A DNA stretch of 64,000 nt, from NCBI RefSeq assembly GCF_000527135.1, contig NZ_AZUP01000001.1, positions 3,869,535 to 3,933,534 on the forward strand, given 5' to 3'. The stretch is from Methyloversatilis discipulorum (GTDB lineage: Bacteria > Pseudomonadota > Gammaproteobacteria > Burkholderiales > Rhodocyclaceae). This document shows positions 10,247 through 19,379 of this stretch, piece by piece. Every line of letters starts with the position of its first letter. Within the stretch, counting starts at the first letter, position 1. Both the position numbers and the translations under genes were made by a program. Below the pieces are notes generated by a model that was not told where the DNA came from, searched no databases, and saw nothing but the letters and a program-made list of their open reading frames with translations.

Positions 10247-11278
10247 TCAGCAAGCTGTTGACGCGCCGCCGGCGCAGGCGTTGACACGCGCGTCGAGCGC
10301 CTCGACGGCGGTCGGCGCGATGCGCTCGAGGCGGGCACGCGCACTGGCATAGGCGGCCTGATCATTCGTCCGGTACTGCGCCAGTGCGAGGTCGCTGATG
10401 AAAACGGGATTGTTGCTTTCGAGTGCGTCGGCGCGCGCGAACGCGGCCGTCGCGTCGATGCCGCGCCCGGCCTGTGCCCGGCCGAGCGCGTGCCAGGCCG
10501 AGGCATTGCGCTGATCGACGGCGATCAGGTCGCGCGCCAGGCGTTCCAGGTCGGCCCAACGGCCTTCCGCCTCCAGGCGCAGCGTCTGCAGGAAGGGCGG
10601 CAGTGCCGGTTCCGGGGCATCCCAGAACGGGCGGCCGTCGAGTGGCGCGACCTCAGGTCCGGGCGGCAGCTTCAGCGCCTCGGCGATCCATGCAACCGGC
10701 ACGGAAAACTGATTGTCGGTGCCGGCGCGGAACTTGAACGTCATCAGGCCTACCAGGCGGCCGTCGCGGTCGAACATGCCACCGCCGCTGGCGCCCGACG
10801 TGAACGGAGTGGTGCTCTGAATGACCTGCGCACCGTCGTGCGCATGCAGACGCAATACCGTTCCGTTGCTGACGCGCGGTGCCGCGCCGAGGATGTAGCC
10901 CAGCGCCACCAGTTCCTCGCCCGGCTTGAGCGGCGTTTCACGCAGCGGTACCGGCGGTACCTGCGCAGCACCGGGCACGTCGAGCAGGCACAGGTCGCGC
11001 GCGACCATCGCCCGCTGGCTGCTCACCTGCATGCGTTCACCGTTGGACACCACGCGCAGCGTGCTTGCCCGGGCGGTGACGTGACAAGCGGTGGCGATGA
11101 CGCCCGGCGCCACCGCCACGCCGGTGCCGACACCCACGTTACCGCGGGCATCGGACGCTTCCACCTTCAGTACGCTGGGGCGCAGGCTGATCAGCGCCGC
11201 GATGTCCCGCTGGTCCAGCGCGCTGGCCAGCGACGGCAAGGCGGTGAGCAGCAGGGTCGCGGTCAGCCGGACGTGCAT
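10247..11278 (-). CDS. Secreted trypsin-like serine protease with C-terminal TPR-like region
   Basis: The ATG at 11278 gives 343 residues (a GTG at 11284 is the alternative). A signal peptide ends near SLASALDQ. A chymotrypsin/HtrA-like fold is indicated by a plausible triad: His66 in ATACHV, Asp95 in ARDLCLLD and Ser164 in SGASGGG. After the protease domain, residues about 235-330 look like one or two TPR helical repeats (DQRNASAWHALGRAQAG). There is no PDZ domain. The gene starts 16 bases after xoxJ ends, so it is likely co-transcribed with it. A protease is not a usual xox operon member; it could process or quality-control the periplasmic dehydrogenase, but this is inference. Confidence 0.82.
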   Translation of the reverse strand: MHVRLTATLLLTALPSLASALDQRDIAALISLRPSVLKVEASDARGNVGVGTGVAVAPGVIATACHVTARASTLRVVSNGERMQVSSQRAMVARDLCLLDVPGAAQVPPVPLRETPLKPGEELVALGYILGAAPRVSNGTVLRLHAHDGAQVIQSTTPFTSGASGGGMFDRDGRLVGLMTFKFRAGTDNQFSVPVAWIAEALKLPPGPEVAPLDGRPFWDAPEPALPPFLQTLRLEAEGRWADLERLARDLIAVDQRNASAWHALGRAQAGRGIDATAAFARADALESNNPVFISDLALAQYRTNDQAAYASARARLERIAPTAVEALDARVNACAGGASTAC

Positions 11279-11294
11279 CGACACGAGGCGGGTC

Positions 11295-12164
11295 TCAGCG
11301 ATCCGCCGCGGTGTGGCTGGCCTGCGATTCGTCGATCAGCGGCACACCGTAGGAGGTCAGGATGGCCTGGATGCCCGGCAGGTTGCGCTGGACGGCTTCG
11401 TCGATCTTGTTCTTCCAGTCCTTCTCGCCGTAACGCACCGCCATCGTGATCGCGTAGTCGAACTTGACGTTGTTCTCCGGCGGAAAGCCGACAGTGACCA
11501 GATCAGTCGCGCCGGAATTCTTCGCGAAGTAGCCGGCGATCGGACCCCAGGCCATCGCGACGTCCAGCTTGTCGGCGACCAGATCCTTCTCGACGATTTC
11601 GCCCGGGTAGGCGCCCGGGTCGCCGGACTGGCGCTGGTAGGAGATGGCCTGGTCGAACAGCTTGTTGCGCAGCAGCCAGTCCACCGGCGGCGTCTGCGAG
11701 AACACGCCGAACTTCAGCTTGGACAGTTTTTCAGGCGGCAGCTTGAGCAGGTCGTCCGGCACCTTCACGTCGTCCAGACCGCGCCCCTTCTTGAACACCA
11801 TCGCGTAGGTCGAGCGGTAGTAGGGCTTGATCGTGGCGCCCATGTCGAAACCGACCGGGACGCCGACGATGAGGTCGCACTTGTACTTGCCCGGAATCTT
11901 CTCGTGCTTGGCGCGCAGCGTCATGCGCACGAAGCCCATGCGGTGCGGGAAGTAGGCGTACTCGAGGCTGTAGCCGAGATCCTTGGCTAGGAGCTCGGCA
12001 ATCTTGTTCTCGTAACCTTCGCCCTTGTCGTTCGACAGGGGCAGGTTGTTCGGGTCGGCGCAGACGCGCAGCACCTTGTCGTCGCCAGTTTCGGCAGAAG
12101 CGAGCGGCGCGGCGAGTGCGGTGGCGGCGGCCAGGGCGAGGGCAGCGGACAGTCGATACTTCAT
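11295..12164 (-). CDS. xoxJ: XoxJ/MxaJ-like periplasmic binding protein of the methanol dehydrogenase system
   Basis: The 289-residue product starts at ATG 12164 behind GGAGAG and has a signal peptide ending at PLASAETG. It is a solute-binding-protein fold of the quinoprotein-dehydrogenase-associated type: LRVCADPNNLPLSN at the start of the mature part, then CDLIVGVPVGFDMG and YYRSTYAMVF. In methylotrophs MxaJ and XoxJ lie beside the dehydrogenase gene and are thought to help activate or assemble the enzyme rather than import a solute. It follows the second xoxF after an intervening terminator, so it probably has its own promoter in the 12165-12370 gap or relies on read-through. Confidence 0.92.
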   Translation of the reverse strand: MKYRLSAALALAAATALAAPLASAETGDDKVLRVCADPNNLPLSNDKGEGYENKIAELLAKDLGYSLEYAYFPHRMGFVRMTLRAKHEKIPGKYKCDLIVGVPVGFDMGATIKPYYRSTYAMVFKKGRGLDDVKVPDDLLKLPPEKLSKLKFGVFSQTPPVDWLLRNKLFDQAISYQRQSGDPGAYPGEIVEKDLVADKLDVAMAWGPIAGYFAKNSGATDLVTVGFPPENNVKFDYAITMAVRYGEKDWKNKIDEAVQRNLPGIQAILTSYGVPLIDESQASHTAADR

Positions 12165-12373
12165 CTTGGGGTCTCTCCTCCGTGTCTATATGGCGTGATG
12201 TCTTTTTTATCGAAGGGGTGGCTGACGCCAATCCTTCAAGGTGACAGTCTGACATCGACCGAGGGGATTTTGTTTTGTGAATTCCGGTGATTTGTTCCAC
12301 GCGCGCGATGCGCGGGGCGCACTCACGAGCGGCGGCGGCAGGCCGGTTCGCCCGGTTCATGTGCCATCCGGGC

Positions 12374-12409
12374 AAAAAAACTGGCACCTGCGTTACCGCG
12401 AGGTGCCAG
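12374..12409 (-). terminator. Rho-independent terminator after xoxF-2
   Basis: The stem CTGGCACCT / AGGTGCCAG (12381-12389 and 12401-12409) is perfect. On the minus strand it is followed by a run of seven Ts (12374-12380). It lies just downstream of the xoxF stop at 12462 and would separate xoxF from xoxJ, as expected when the enzyme is made in large excess over its accessory proteins. Confidence 0.9.
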
Positions 12410-12461
12410 TTCAGGGTCAGACGGGAGAGCGCCTCAGACGCCCTCCTTGTGCTGTGCCAGA

Positions 12462-14264
12462 TTACGGCAGTGCGAACACCGTCATCGTGCCACCCAGTTC
12501 GGTGTAGCTCGCCAGTTCGGCGTAGCCACCCACGGCGCCCAGACCATCGGTCGGCTTCTCGAGACCGGCTGCCAGACCGATACCGGCCCAGCCACCAATA
12601 CCCGACAGGATGCCGATGTACTGCTTGCCCTTGTATTCCCAGGTGTTGACGTTGCCGATGATGCCGGACGGCGTCTTGAACTTGAACAGTTCCTTGTTGA
12701 TGTCGTCAGCATCGACGCACTTGAGGTAGCCCTCGAGCGTGCCGTAGCAGGCGATGCCACCGGCCGTGACCAGAGCACCCGACCACACCGAGAACTTCTC
12801 CGGCTTGGACTGGACGATCTTGCCCTTGCCGGCGTCCCAGGTGATGAAGTTGCCCATGCCGCCGTGGCTGCCCGGGGCCGGGAACATCGACAGGGTGGCG
12901 CCGACGTACGGCTGGCCAGCGGTGTACTCAACGCGGAACGGCTCGTAGTCCATGCAGACGTGGTTGGTCGGCACGTAGAACAGGCCATTCTTCGGGCTGA
13001 ACGCAGCGGGTTGCTGGTCCTTGGTACCCAGAGCGGCCGGGCAGACGCCCTTCGTGTTCACGTCTTCACCGTTCTGACGGGTGGAGTACTTGGCCACGAC
13101 TTGCGGACGGCCGGTGTTCATGTCGACGTGGGTCGCCCAGTTCACCTTCGGATCGTACTTCTCGGCCACCAGCAGTTCGCCGGACACGCGGTCCATCGTG
13201 TAGGCGAAGCCGTTACGGTCGAAGTGCACCGCAACCTTGCGCTTCTTGCCCTTCACATCCACGTCAGCCAGGATGACTTCGTTGATGCCGTCGAAGTCCC
13301 ACTCGTCGTGCGGGGTCATCTGGTAAACCCAGCGAGCCTTGCCGGTATCGACATCACGCGCCCACAGGGTCATCGACCACTTGTTGTCGCCCGGACGCTG
13401 CGACGGGTTCCAGGTCGAGGGGTTGCCCGAACCGTAGTACATCAGGTTCTCTTGCGGGTCGTACGAGTACCAGCCCCAGGTCGTGCCGCCACCGATCTTC
13501 CACTGGTCGCCCTGCCAGGTCTTCAGCGACGAATCCTTGCCCACCGGCGCCATCTTGCCGTTGGTCCAGGTCATGGTCTTTTCCGGATCCATCAGCATTT
13601 CTGCGTCGGGGCCCGTGCTGTAGCCCTTCCACACCTGCTTGCCGGTGTTGATGTCGTAGGCAGCGACGTAGCCGCGGATACCGAATTCACCGCCGGAGAT
13701 ACCGGTGATGACCTTATCCTTGAACACGTGCGGGGCGTTGGTGTTGGTGCCGCCGACCTTCGGGTCGCCGTTCTTGACTTCCCACAGCTTCTTGCCCGAC
13801 TTGGCATCGAGTGCGACCAGCATGGTGTCTGCCTGCTGCAGGAACACCTTGCCTTCGGCGTAGGCGAGACCACGGTTCACCGTGTCGCAGCACATCACCG
13901 GGATCACGGACGGATCCTGCTTCGGCTCATACTTCCACTTGATCTTCTGGGTTTCCAGATCGATTGCGAAAACCTTGTTGGGGAAGGGGGAGTGCACGAA
14001 CAGGGTGTCGCCGATCACCAGCGGGCCGCCTTCGTGACCGCGCAGAACGCCGGTCGAGAAGGTCCAGGCCACCTTCATGTTCTTGACGTTGCTCTTATTG
14101 ATCTGGTTCAGCGTGCTGTAGCGCTGGTTCTCAAAGTTGCCAGCTTGCATTGCCCAGTTTTTCGGGTCTTTGATCAGCTTGGCGACGTCAGCGTTAGCGA
14201 GCGCAGTGCCCGGGATGGCCAGTGCGGCGACCCACAGGGGCAGTTGTTTCATCTTGCTAGACAT
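12462..14264 (-). CDS. xoxF: Lanthanide-type PQQ methanol dehydrogenase XoxF (copy 2, downstream)
   Basis: The start at 14264 ([15 protein letters not shown]) has CTCCTC complement as ribosome site; the frame runs 39 codons further upstream without one. The product is 600 residues with a signal peptide ending at TALANAD. Features of the eight-bladed quinoprotein fold are present: vicinal Cys125-Cys126 ([12 protein letters not shown]), metal ligands Glu193 and Asn281, catalytic Asp323 and, two residues on, Asp325 (HDEWDFDG). The extra Asp marks XoxF and coordinates a lanthanide; calcium-type MxaF has Ala there. It oxidises methanol, and often formaldehyde, in the periplasm. It is a tandem paralogue of the gene at 14715 and differs from it by scattered substitutions only. 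Confidence 0.96.
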   Translation of the reverse strand: MSSKMKQLPLWVAALAIPGTALANADVAKLIKDPKNWAMQAGNFENQRYSTLNQINKSNVKNMKVAWTFSTGVLRGHEGGPLVIGDTLFVHSPFPNKVFAIDLETQKIKWKYEPKQDPSVIPVMCCDTVNRGLAYAEGKVFLQQADTMLVALDAKSGKKLWEVKNGDPKVGGTNTNAPHVFKDKVITGISGGEFGIRGYVAAYDINTGKQVWKGYSTGPDAEMLMDPEKTMTWTNGKMAPVGKDSSLKTWQGDQWKIGGGTTWGWYSYDPQENLMYYGSGNPSTWNPSQRPGDNKWSMTLWARDVDTGKARWVYQMTPHDEWDFDGINEVILADVDVKGKKRKVAVHFDRNGFAYTMDRVSGELLVAEKYDPKVNWATHVDMNTGRPQVVAKYSTRQNGEDVNTKGVCPAALGTKDQQPAAFSPKNGLFYVPTNHVCMDYEPFRVEYTAGQPYVGATLSMFPAPGSHGGMGNFITWDAGKGKIVQSKPEKFSVWSGALVTAGGIACYGTLEGYLKCVDADDINKELFKFKTPSGIIGNVNTWEYKGKQYIGILSGIGGWAGIGLAAGLEKPTDGLGAVGGYAELASYTELGGTMTVFALP

Positions 14265-14381
14265 AGGCTCCTCCTCATTGCTACCAAAATGTGACCGGAC
14301 CCCATGTCGAAGGCTCCGGCCGCTGTTGCCCTGCGACGCCCATAAGTGCCCCCGGGCGTCGAGGTAATGAAGATATAGCAC

Positions 14382-14606
14382 ACGATTTTTGAACAGCGGG
14401 AAGTTTTCCCCGCAAGATCTTAAAATTTTAAACTTGACGAGATTTTAGGAAAGTGCTCTTCCGCGTCGGAATGCGGTTTGATCGGGATGATCTCCCTTGC
14501 TTGTGGCGCGCTGCAACATGGAAAAAATCGCTGGATGTTGCAGCGCGCAACAGCGCCGCCGACACTGTGTGACGCCGGAACGTTCCGGAATGGAACACTT
14601 GGTGTT
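14382..14606 (-). promoter_or_regulatory. Upstream region of xoxF-2 with several dyad symmetries
   Basis: Between the terminator of xoxF-1 and the start of xoxF-2 there are about 450 bases without a gene. They contain four clear inverted repeats: the AT-rich palindrome TTAAAATTTTAA (14420-14431); a 14-base perfect repeat GCGCGCTGCAACAT with its complement (14506-14519 and 14535-14548); the 14-base palindrome CCGGAACGTTCCGG (14575-14588); and AACAC-TTG-GTGTT (14594-14606). A possible -10 (TATATC on the minus strand) lies near 14372 with no good -35, which would fit an activator-dependent promoter. Function is inferred from position. Confidence 0.5.
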
Positions 14607-14631
14607 GCTTAAAAATGAGGCAGAAAGGACG

Positions 14632-14667
14632 AAAAAAAACGGCACTTCACGCTTGCGCGAAGTGCCG
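14632..14667 (-). terminator. Rho-independent terminator after xoxF-1
   Basis: The stem CGGCACTTC / GAAGTGCCG (14640-14648 and 14659-14667) is perfect, and on the minus strand it is followed by eight Ts (14632-14639). It sits 48 bases below the xoxF-1 stop, so the two dehydrogenase genes are not simply one long transcript. Confidence 0.92.
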
Positions 14668-14714
14668 TTCAGGGACCCGCCGGGGGAGGCGGGTTGTCCA
14701 GGACAGACAGCGGA

Positions 14715-16517
14715 TCAGGGCAGGGCGAACACCGTCATGACGCCACCCAGTTCGGTGTATTGGGCCAGTTCGGCGTAGCCGCCGACTGCGCCCAGACCGT
14801 CGGTGGACTTCTCTAGACCGGCTGCCAGACCGATACCGGCCCAGCCACCGATACCCGACAGGATGCCGATGAACTGCTTGCCCTTGAATTCCCAGGTCGT
14901 CACGTTGCCGATGATGCCGGACGGGGTCTTGAACTTGTACAGTTCCTTCGTGATGTCGTCGGCGTCGACGCACTTGAGGTAGCCCTCGAGCGTGCCGTAG
15001 CAGGCGATGCCGCCGGCCGTGACCAGGGTGCCCGACCACACCGAGAACTTCTCCGGCTTGGACTGGACGATCTTGCCCTTGCCGGCGTCCCAGGTGATGA
15101 AGTTGCCCATGCCGCCGTGGCTGCCCGGGGCCGGGTACATCGACAGCGTCGCGCCGACATAGGGCTGGCCAGCGGTGTATTCGACGCGGAACGGCTCGTA
15201 GTCCATGCAGACGTGGTTGGTCGGCACGTAGAACAGGCCGTTCTTCGGGTTGAACGACGCCGGCTGCTGGTCCTTCGTGCCGAGCGCGGCCGGGCAGATG
15301 CCCTTGCTGTTCACGTCCTCGCCGTTCAGGCGGGTCGAGTACTTGGCGACCACCTGCGGGCGACCCGTCACCATGTCGACGTGAGTGGCCCAGTTAACCT
15401 TCGGGTCGAACTTCTCGGCCACCAGCAGTTCGCCGGTCACGCGGTCCAGCGTGTAGGCGAAGCCGTTGCGGTCGAAGTGAACGGCGACCTTGCGCCTCTT
15501 GCCCTTGACGTCGATGTCGGCCAGGATGACTTCGTTCACACCGTCGAAGTCCCACTCGTCGTGCGGGGTCATCTGATAGACCCAGCGTACCTTGCCGGTA
15601 TCGACGTCACGCGCCCACAGGGTCATCGACCACTTGTTGTCGCCCGGACGCTGCGACGGGTTCCACGTCGACGGGTTGCCGGTACCGTAATACATCAGGT
15701 TTTCCTGCGGGTCGTACGAGTACCAGCCCCAGGTCGAACCGCCACCGATCTTCCACTGGTCGCCCTGCCAAGTCTTCAGCGACGAATCCTTGCCCACCGG
15801 CGCCATCTTGCCGTTGGTCCAGGTCATCGACTTTTCCGGGTCCATCAGCATTTCTGCGTCGGGGCCGGTCGAGTAGCCTTTCCACACCATCTTGCCGGTG
15901 TTCAGGTCGTAGGCGGTCACACGACCACGCACCCCGAATTCGCCGCCGGAAATGCCGGTGATCACCTTGTCCTTGAATACGTGCGGTGCCTGCGTGTTGG
16001 TTTCGCCGATCTTCGGATCGCCGTTCTTCACGTCCCACAGCTTCTTGCCGGTCTTGGCGTCGAGCGCGACCAGCACGGTGTCGGCCTGCTGCAGCAGGAT
16101 CTTGCCTTCGGCGTAAGCGAGACCACGGTTCACCGTGTCGCAACACATCACCGGAATCACCGACGGGTCCTGCTTGGGCTCGTACTTCCAGACGATCTTC
16201 TGGGTTTCCAGATCGATCGCGAACACCTTGTTGGGGAAGGGCGAGTGCACGAACAGCATGCCGCCGATCACCAGCGGGCCGCCCTCGTGACCGCGCAGCA
16301 CGCCGGTCGAGAAGGTCCACGCCACCTTCAGATCCTTGACGTTCTTCTTGTTGATCTGGTTCAGCGTGCTGTAGCGCTGGTTCTCGAAGTTGCCGGCCTG
16401 CATGGCCCAGTTCTTCGGATCCTTGATCAGTTTCGCCAGATCGGCGTTGGCCATCGCGGCGCCCGGAACGGCGAGCGCGGCGAGCCACAGGGGCAGTTGT
16501 TTCATCTTCACGGACAT
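14715..16517 (-). CDS. xoxF: Lanthanide-type PQQ methanol dehydrogenase XoxF (copy 1, upstream)
   Basis: The start at 16517 ([15 protein letters not shown]) follows GGAGAAAC; the longer frame to 16553 lacks a better site. It encodes 600 residues with a signal peptide ending at AAMANAD. It carries the same Cys125-Cys126 pair, Glu193, Asn281 and the DFD motif at 323-325 as its neighbour, so it too should bind PQQ and a lanthanide. The two copies align without gaps over their full length, with differences such as TMTWTNG/SMTWTNG and [20 protein letters not shown]. It lies downstream of mxaL, on the same strand, after a 323-base gap. Electron transfer would need a cytochrome (XoxG) encoded elsewhere. 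Confidence 0.96.
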   Translation of the reverse strand: MSVKMKQLPLWLAALAVPGAAMANADLAKLIKDPKNWAMQAGNFENQRYSTLNQINKKNVKDLKVAWTFSTGVLRGHEGGPLVIGGMLFVHSPFPNKVFAIDLETQKIVWKYEPKQDPSVIPVMCCDTVNRGLAYAEGKILLQQADTVLVALDAKTGKKLWDVKNGDPKIGETNTQAPHVFKDKVITGISGGEFGVRGRVTAYDLNTGKMVWKGYSTGPDAEMLMDPEKSMTWTNGKMAPVGKDSSLKTWQGDQWKIGGGSTWGWYSYDPQENLMYYGTGNPSTWNPSQRPGDNKWSMTLWARDVDTGKVRWVYQMTPHDEWDFDGVNEVILADIDVKGKRRKVAVHFDRNGFAYTLDRVTGELLVAEKFDPKVNWATHVDMVTGRPQVVAKYSTRLNGEDVNSKGICPAALGTKDQQPASFNPKNGLFYVPTNHVCMDYEPFRVEYTAGQPYVGATLSMYPAPGSHGGMGNFITWDAGKGKIVQSKPEKFSVWSGTLVTAGGIACYGTLEGYLKCVDADDITKELYKFKTPSGIIGNVTTWEFKGKQFIGILSGIGGWAGIGLAAGLEKSTDGLGAVGGYAELAQYTELGGVMTVFALP

Positions 16518-16840
16518 GGGGTGTTTCTCCTCGTTGCTTTCCCAATGGCCCACGCCTGAACGGCCCGGACCGGCGGCCCCCGCCGGAGCCCATAAGTAGC
16601 TCTCTGTTGACGGGTTATGGACTTATACATCGCAGAATGCAACGACGGGATGGAATCCCCCGACCAAGAGCCTGGATGCCCCGATGTCGGGATGAATTCA
16701 CGGTCAAAACGGGGATATATCCCGGATTCAAGGATTTGCCGGGGGCGTGTGTGCCGCTGTCATTCGAGCGGGGTGCCGGCCGGAATCCGGGGTGTGGCGA
16801 TATGCAACGACTGCCGGCAGGCGCCGGCCGGGGCGCTGGC
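16518..16840 (-). promoter_or_regulatory. Gene-free leader between mxaL and xoxF-1
   Basis: This 323-base stretch has no credible reading frame and should hold the xoxF-1 promoter. It contains a perfect palindrome GGGATATATCCC (16712-16723). Both xoxF leaders share the short string CCCATAAGT (near 16590 here, near 14339 for the other copy). I cannot identify a convincing sigma-70 -35/-10 pair. Confidence 0.4.
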
Positions 16841-17818
16841 TCAGCGCCGGAAACGATCCGGGCGGAAACCCCAGGCGAGGCTGAGCACGCCGAGCAGTGC
16901 CGGCAGCCAGCCCAGCCGGGTCGGCACCGACTGCGTGCGACCGAGTTCGGGATCGGTCAGCGCCGCTGCAAGCCCGTCGGCGTCGGTCAGCGTGTGATAG
17001 GCCATGCCGGTCTGCGACGCCAGTTCGCGCAGGTGCGGCGACTTCAGGCTGGACAGGTGTTCGGTGCCGGCGACCACCGCCTGCTGCGCCACCGATTGGC
17101 CTGACTCATCCACCATCGCTTCGCCGTTGGCGCTCGAACCGGTGCGCCCGCGCGTCGCGGTGTCGGTCTGCGATACCTCGTCGGCACGCCAGTAACCGAG
17201 CGGTCGGCCGTCCGGGTCGAATTTCGGGATCGGGCTCAGCGCGCTGCCGCCGGTACCGACGATCAGCCCCTTCACCGCGCCCGGTTCGCCATCGAAGGAC
17301 GGGCGTATCTTCGGGTGCAGCGGTGGTGCCTCGTGGCCGTCGGTGACGAACACCAGCGACGGCTTCTGCTCCAGATCCTTCAATGCACGGATCGACGAGA
17401 ACAGGCCTTTCGACACCTCGCTGGCGCCGGCCCAGGACATCTGGCCGTCGATGCTGGACAGCGTCGCCAGCAGTTCGTGATAGTTGCTGCACACCTCGAC
17501 CGGCGTCATCAGCGCCAGCAGCCGGTACTCTGAGAACACGCCCCAGCCGATGCGCGAACCGCAGGGCAGGGCGCGCAGCGACTCGGCCAGACTGTGCTTG
17601 GCATAGGTCAGGCGGTCGACCGGCTTGCCGTCCAGTTCATAGTCACGCGTGTTCATGCTCTGCGTGATGTCCAGCACCACCATGTGCGTGTAGCTGCGAC
17701 CCGGCAGCGACACCGGCGGCAGCACCGCGGCGAGCGCGAACAGCAGCAGGGCCACCGTCAGCGGCCGCGTCTGCGGGCTGTTCGCGCGCGCCAGCAGCTG
17801 TCGCGTCGTCGCGATCAT
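16841..17818 (-). CDS. mxaL: MxaL-like vWA-domain membrane protein (cluster 1)
   Basis: The 325-residue protein has an N-terminal membrane segment (TVALLLFALAAVLPP), a von Willebrand A domain and a C-terminal membrane segment (LGWLPALLGVLSLAWG). The metal-ion-dependent adhesion site reads VLDITQSMN, that is DxTxS rather than the usual DxSxS. In Methylobacterium, MxaL with MxaA and MxaK is needed for metal insertion into methanol dehydrogenase. It is the last of six genes transcribed mxaR-S-A-C-K-L and its start overlaps the mxaK stop (ATGA). The order is diagnostic. Confidence 0.88.
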   Translation of the reverse strand: MIATTRQLLARANSPQTRPLTVALLLFALAAVLPPVSLPGRSYTHMVVLDITQSMNTRDYELDGKPVDRLTYAKHSLAESLRALPCGSRIGWGVFSEYRLLALMTPVEVCSNYHELLATLSSIDGQMSWAGASEVSKGLFSSIRALKDLEQKPSLVFVTDGHEAPPLHPKIRPSFDGEPGAVKGLIVGTGGSALSPIPKFDPDGRPLGYWRADEVSQTDTATRGRTGSSANGEAMVDESGQSVAQQAVVAGTEHLSSLKSPHLRELASQTGMAYHTLTDADGLAAALTDPELGRTQSVPTRLGWLPALLGVLSLAWGFRPDRFRR

Positions 17819-18354
17819 GGCAGACCCAGCGTGAAGGCCTTCATCGTGGTGACCGCGCGCTCGCTGTTCTGCGGCAGCGGCGGCCCTTCCTCGATCGCGC
17901 TTTCGCGCTCCGGCGCCAGGCGCAGTGCCCGTTCGAGGTTGTACTTGGCGTCCCAGTGCTGCGGGTTCAGACGCAGCAGCTCGCGATAGCTCGACTTGGC
18001 CAGTTCGGCCAGCGGCAGCGACTTGCCGATGCTTTCCGGACCGAACTGCAGCGCTTCGCGCAGGTGCAGATTGCCGAGGTTGTACAGCACCGACTGCAGC
18101 AGATCGCCGTCGCTGCTGCGCGACAGGTCCTTGTAGGCGCGCACCGCGCCCTCGTAGTCGTTGCGCGCGGCCAGCGACAGCGCACGCGCGAACTCGGCCT
18201 GCGGGGTGTCCTGGGTCGCCGCGGCGTCGATGCCGCTGTCAACCAGGCGATTGAAATCGCGGGCCTTGGACAGGCGGTAGCCCTCCCACGCCGCCACCGC
18301 GATGCTGACCGCGATGCCCGCGGCGAGCAGGGACGCGACACTGCGCAACTTCAT
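17815..18354 (-). CDS. mxaK: MxaK-like membrane-anchored protein (cluster 1)
   Basis: The start at 18354 (MKLRSVASLLAAG) overlaps the mxaC stop and has GAGGAG upstream; it gives 179 residues. One N-terminal transmembrane anchor precedes a periplasmic helical region with TPR character: LARNDYEGAVRAYKDL and YNLGNLHLREAL, then LNPQHWDAKYNLERAL. MxaK is required with MxaA and MxaL for an active, metal-loaded methanol dehydrogenase in Methylobacterium. Identity rests on gene order and this architecture, since the family is poorly conserved. Confidence 0.82.
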   Translation of the reverse strand: MKLRSVASLLAAGIAVSIAVAAWEGYRLSKARDFNRLVDSGIDAAATQDTPQAEFARALSLAARNDYEGAVRAYKDLSRSSDGDLLQSVLYNLGNLHLREALQFGPESIGKSLPLAELAKSSYRELLRLNPQHWDAKYNLERALRLAPERESAIEEGPPLPQNSERAVTTMKAFTLGLP

Positions 18355-19379
18355 GACTGCAACTCCTCTTTCCATGCCGGCCGCGTGATCAGGCGACAGG
18401 CCAGTGCGATCGCGCCGGCGAGCAGGGCCAGCGCGAAGCACCAGCCCGAAAAATCGCGCCGCGGAATGCGTTCGACGTAGTCGAGCGGCAGATTCTGCTG
18501 GCGATCGACTTCGGCCACCGCCTGCTGCACCGCCTCCGGGTCCTCGGCTTCGAACGCCTCGTAAGGCACGCCGGTCGATTTCAGGAATTTGTGCAGCGCC
18601 GCCTCCGGCACGTTGCCGTCGTTCTCGTCGGCGTTCAGGCCCAGGCTCAGCGCCGAGCGGATGAACACCCAGTAGACGGCGACGCGGTTGCGTTCGAAGG
18701 CGCGGCGGATCTTGCCGCGCATCTCGTCGTCGATCTGCGCCGCGCCATCCGACACCAGCAGCAGGATGCGGCTGCCGGAATAGGCGCGGCGGTCGAACTG
18801 TTCGGCGCCGGCCAGCAGGGCGCGACCGATGTCGGTCTCCGACAGCCCGCGGCCGATGCCGCCGGCCTCGATGCCAGCCTGCACCACGTCGCCGTGCTGG
18901 GTGAAGGGCACGACCAGCATCGGCGACGAGCTGAACAGCAGCAGCGAGTAGCGATCTTCGGGACGTCGTGCCGCGAACTCGGCGAGCAGGCGGCGCGCCA
19001 CCTTGCCCTTGGCTTCCGCCGTGGTGTCGATCGACGGCTGCCGGCCCTTGGGCAGCAGCGGCTCGTCCATGCTGCGGCTGCGGTCGAGCACGATGACGAT
19101 TTCGGCACCGCGACCGGTGCGCTGCTGTTCGGTTGCCGGCTGCGCCAGTCCCGCCAGACCGAGCACCGCCGCCACGATGGCGAGCGCAGCGGCGATGCGA
19201 CCGCCGCGCAGCACCGCGTTACCCAGCGGATCGCGCGGCAGCCAGTCGATGCAGCCGTAGTCGAGCGAGTGGCGCCGGCGCGGCCACAGCGGCAGCAGCG
19301 CCAGCGGCAGCGCGAGCAGCCACAGCGGTGCGGTCAGTTCGAGCGCACCGGGCCACAGGTTCAGGACCAGATCGTTCAT
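18351..19379 (-). CDS. mxaC: MxaC-like vWA-domain membrane protein (cluster 1)
   Basis: ATG at 19379 (MNDLVLNLWPGALELTAPLW) overlaps the mxaA stop and gives 342 residues; the frame extends upstream over mxaA but that is not the start. The layout is the BatA/MxaC type: two N-terminal membrane segments, a vWA domain with the intact MIDAS motif VLDRSRSMDEP, and a C-terminal membrane segment (FALALLAGAIALACRL). It should form a membrane complex with MxaL and work with the MoxR-type ATPase MxaR in dehydrogenase maturation. Confidence 0.88.
   Translation of the reverse strand: MNDLVLNLWPGALELTAPLWLLALPLALLPLWPRRRHSLDYGCIDWLPRDPLGNAVLRGGRIAAALAIVAAVLGLAGLAQPATEQQRTGRGAEIVIVLDRSRSMDEPLLPKGRQPSIDTTAEAKGKVARRLLAEFAARRPEDRYSLLLFSSSPMLVVPFTQHGDVVQAGIEAGGIGRGLSETDIGRALLAGAEQFDRRAYSGSRILLLVSDGAAQIDDEMRGKIRRAFERNRVAVYWVFIRSALSLGLNADENDGNVPEAALHKFLKSTGVPYEAFEAEDPEAVQQAVAEVDRQQNLPLDYVERIPRRDFSGWCFALALLAGAIALACRLITRPAWKEELQS

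Noticed and set aside
12462-16517. Calling the dehydrogenases MxaF (calcium type)
   Set aside because: Both have Asp two residues after the catalytic Asp (DFD), where MxaF has Ala, and no mxaI or mxaG is nearby.
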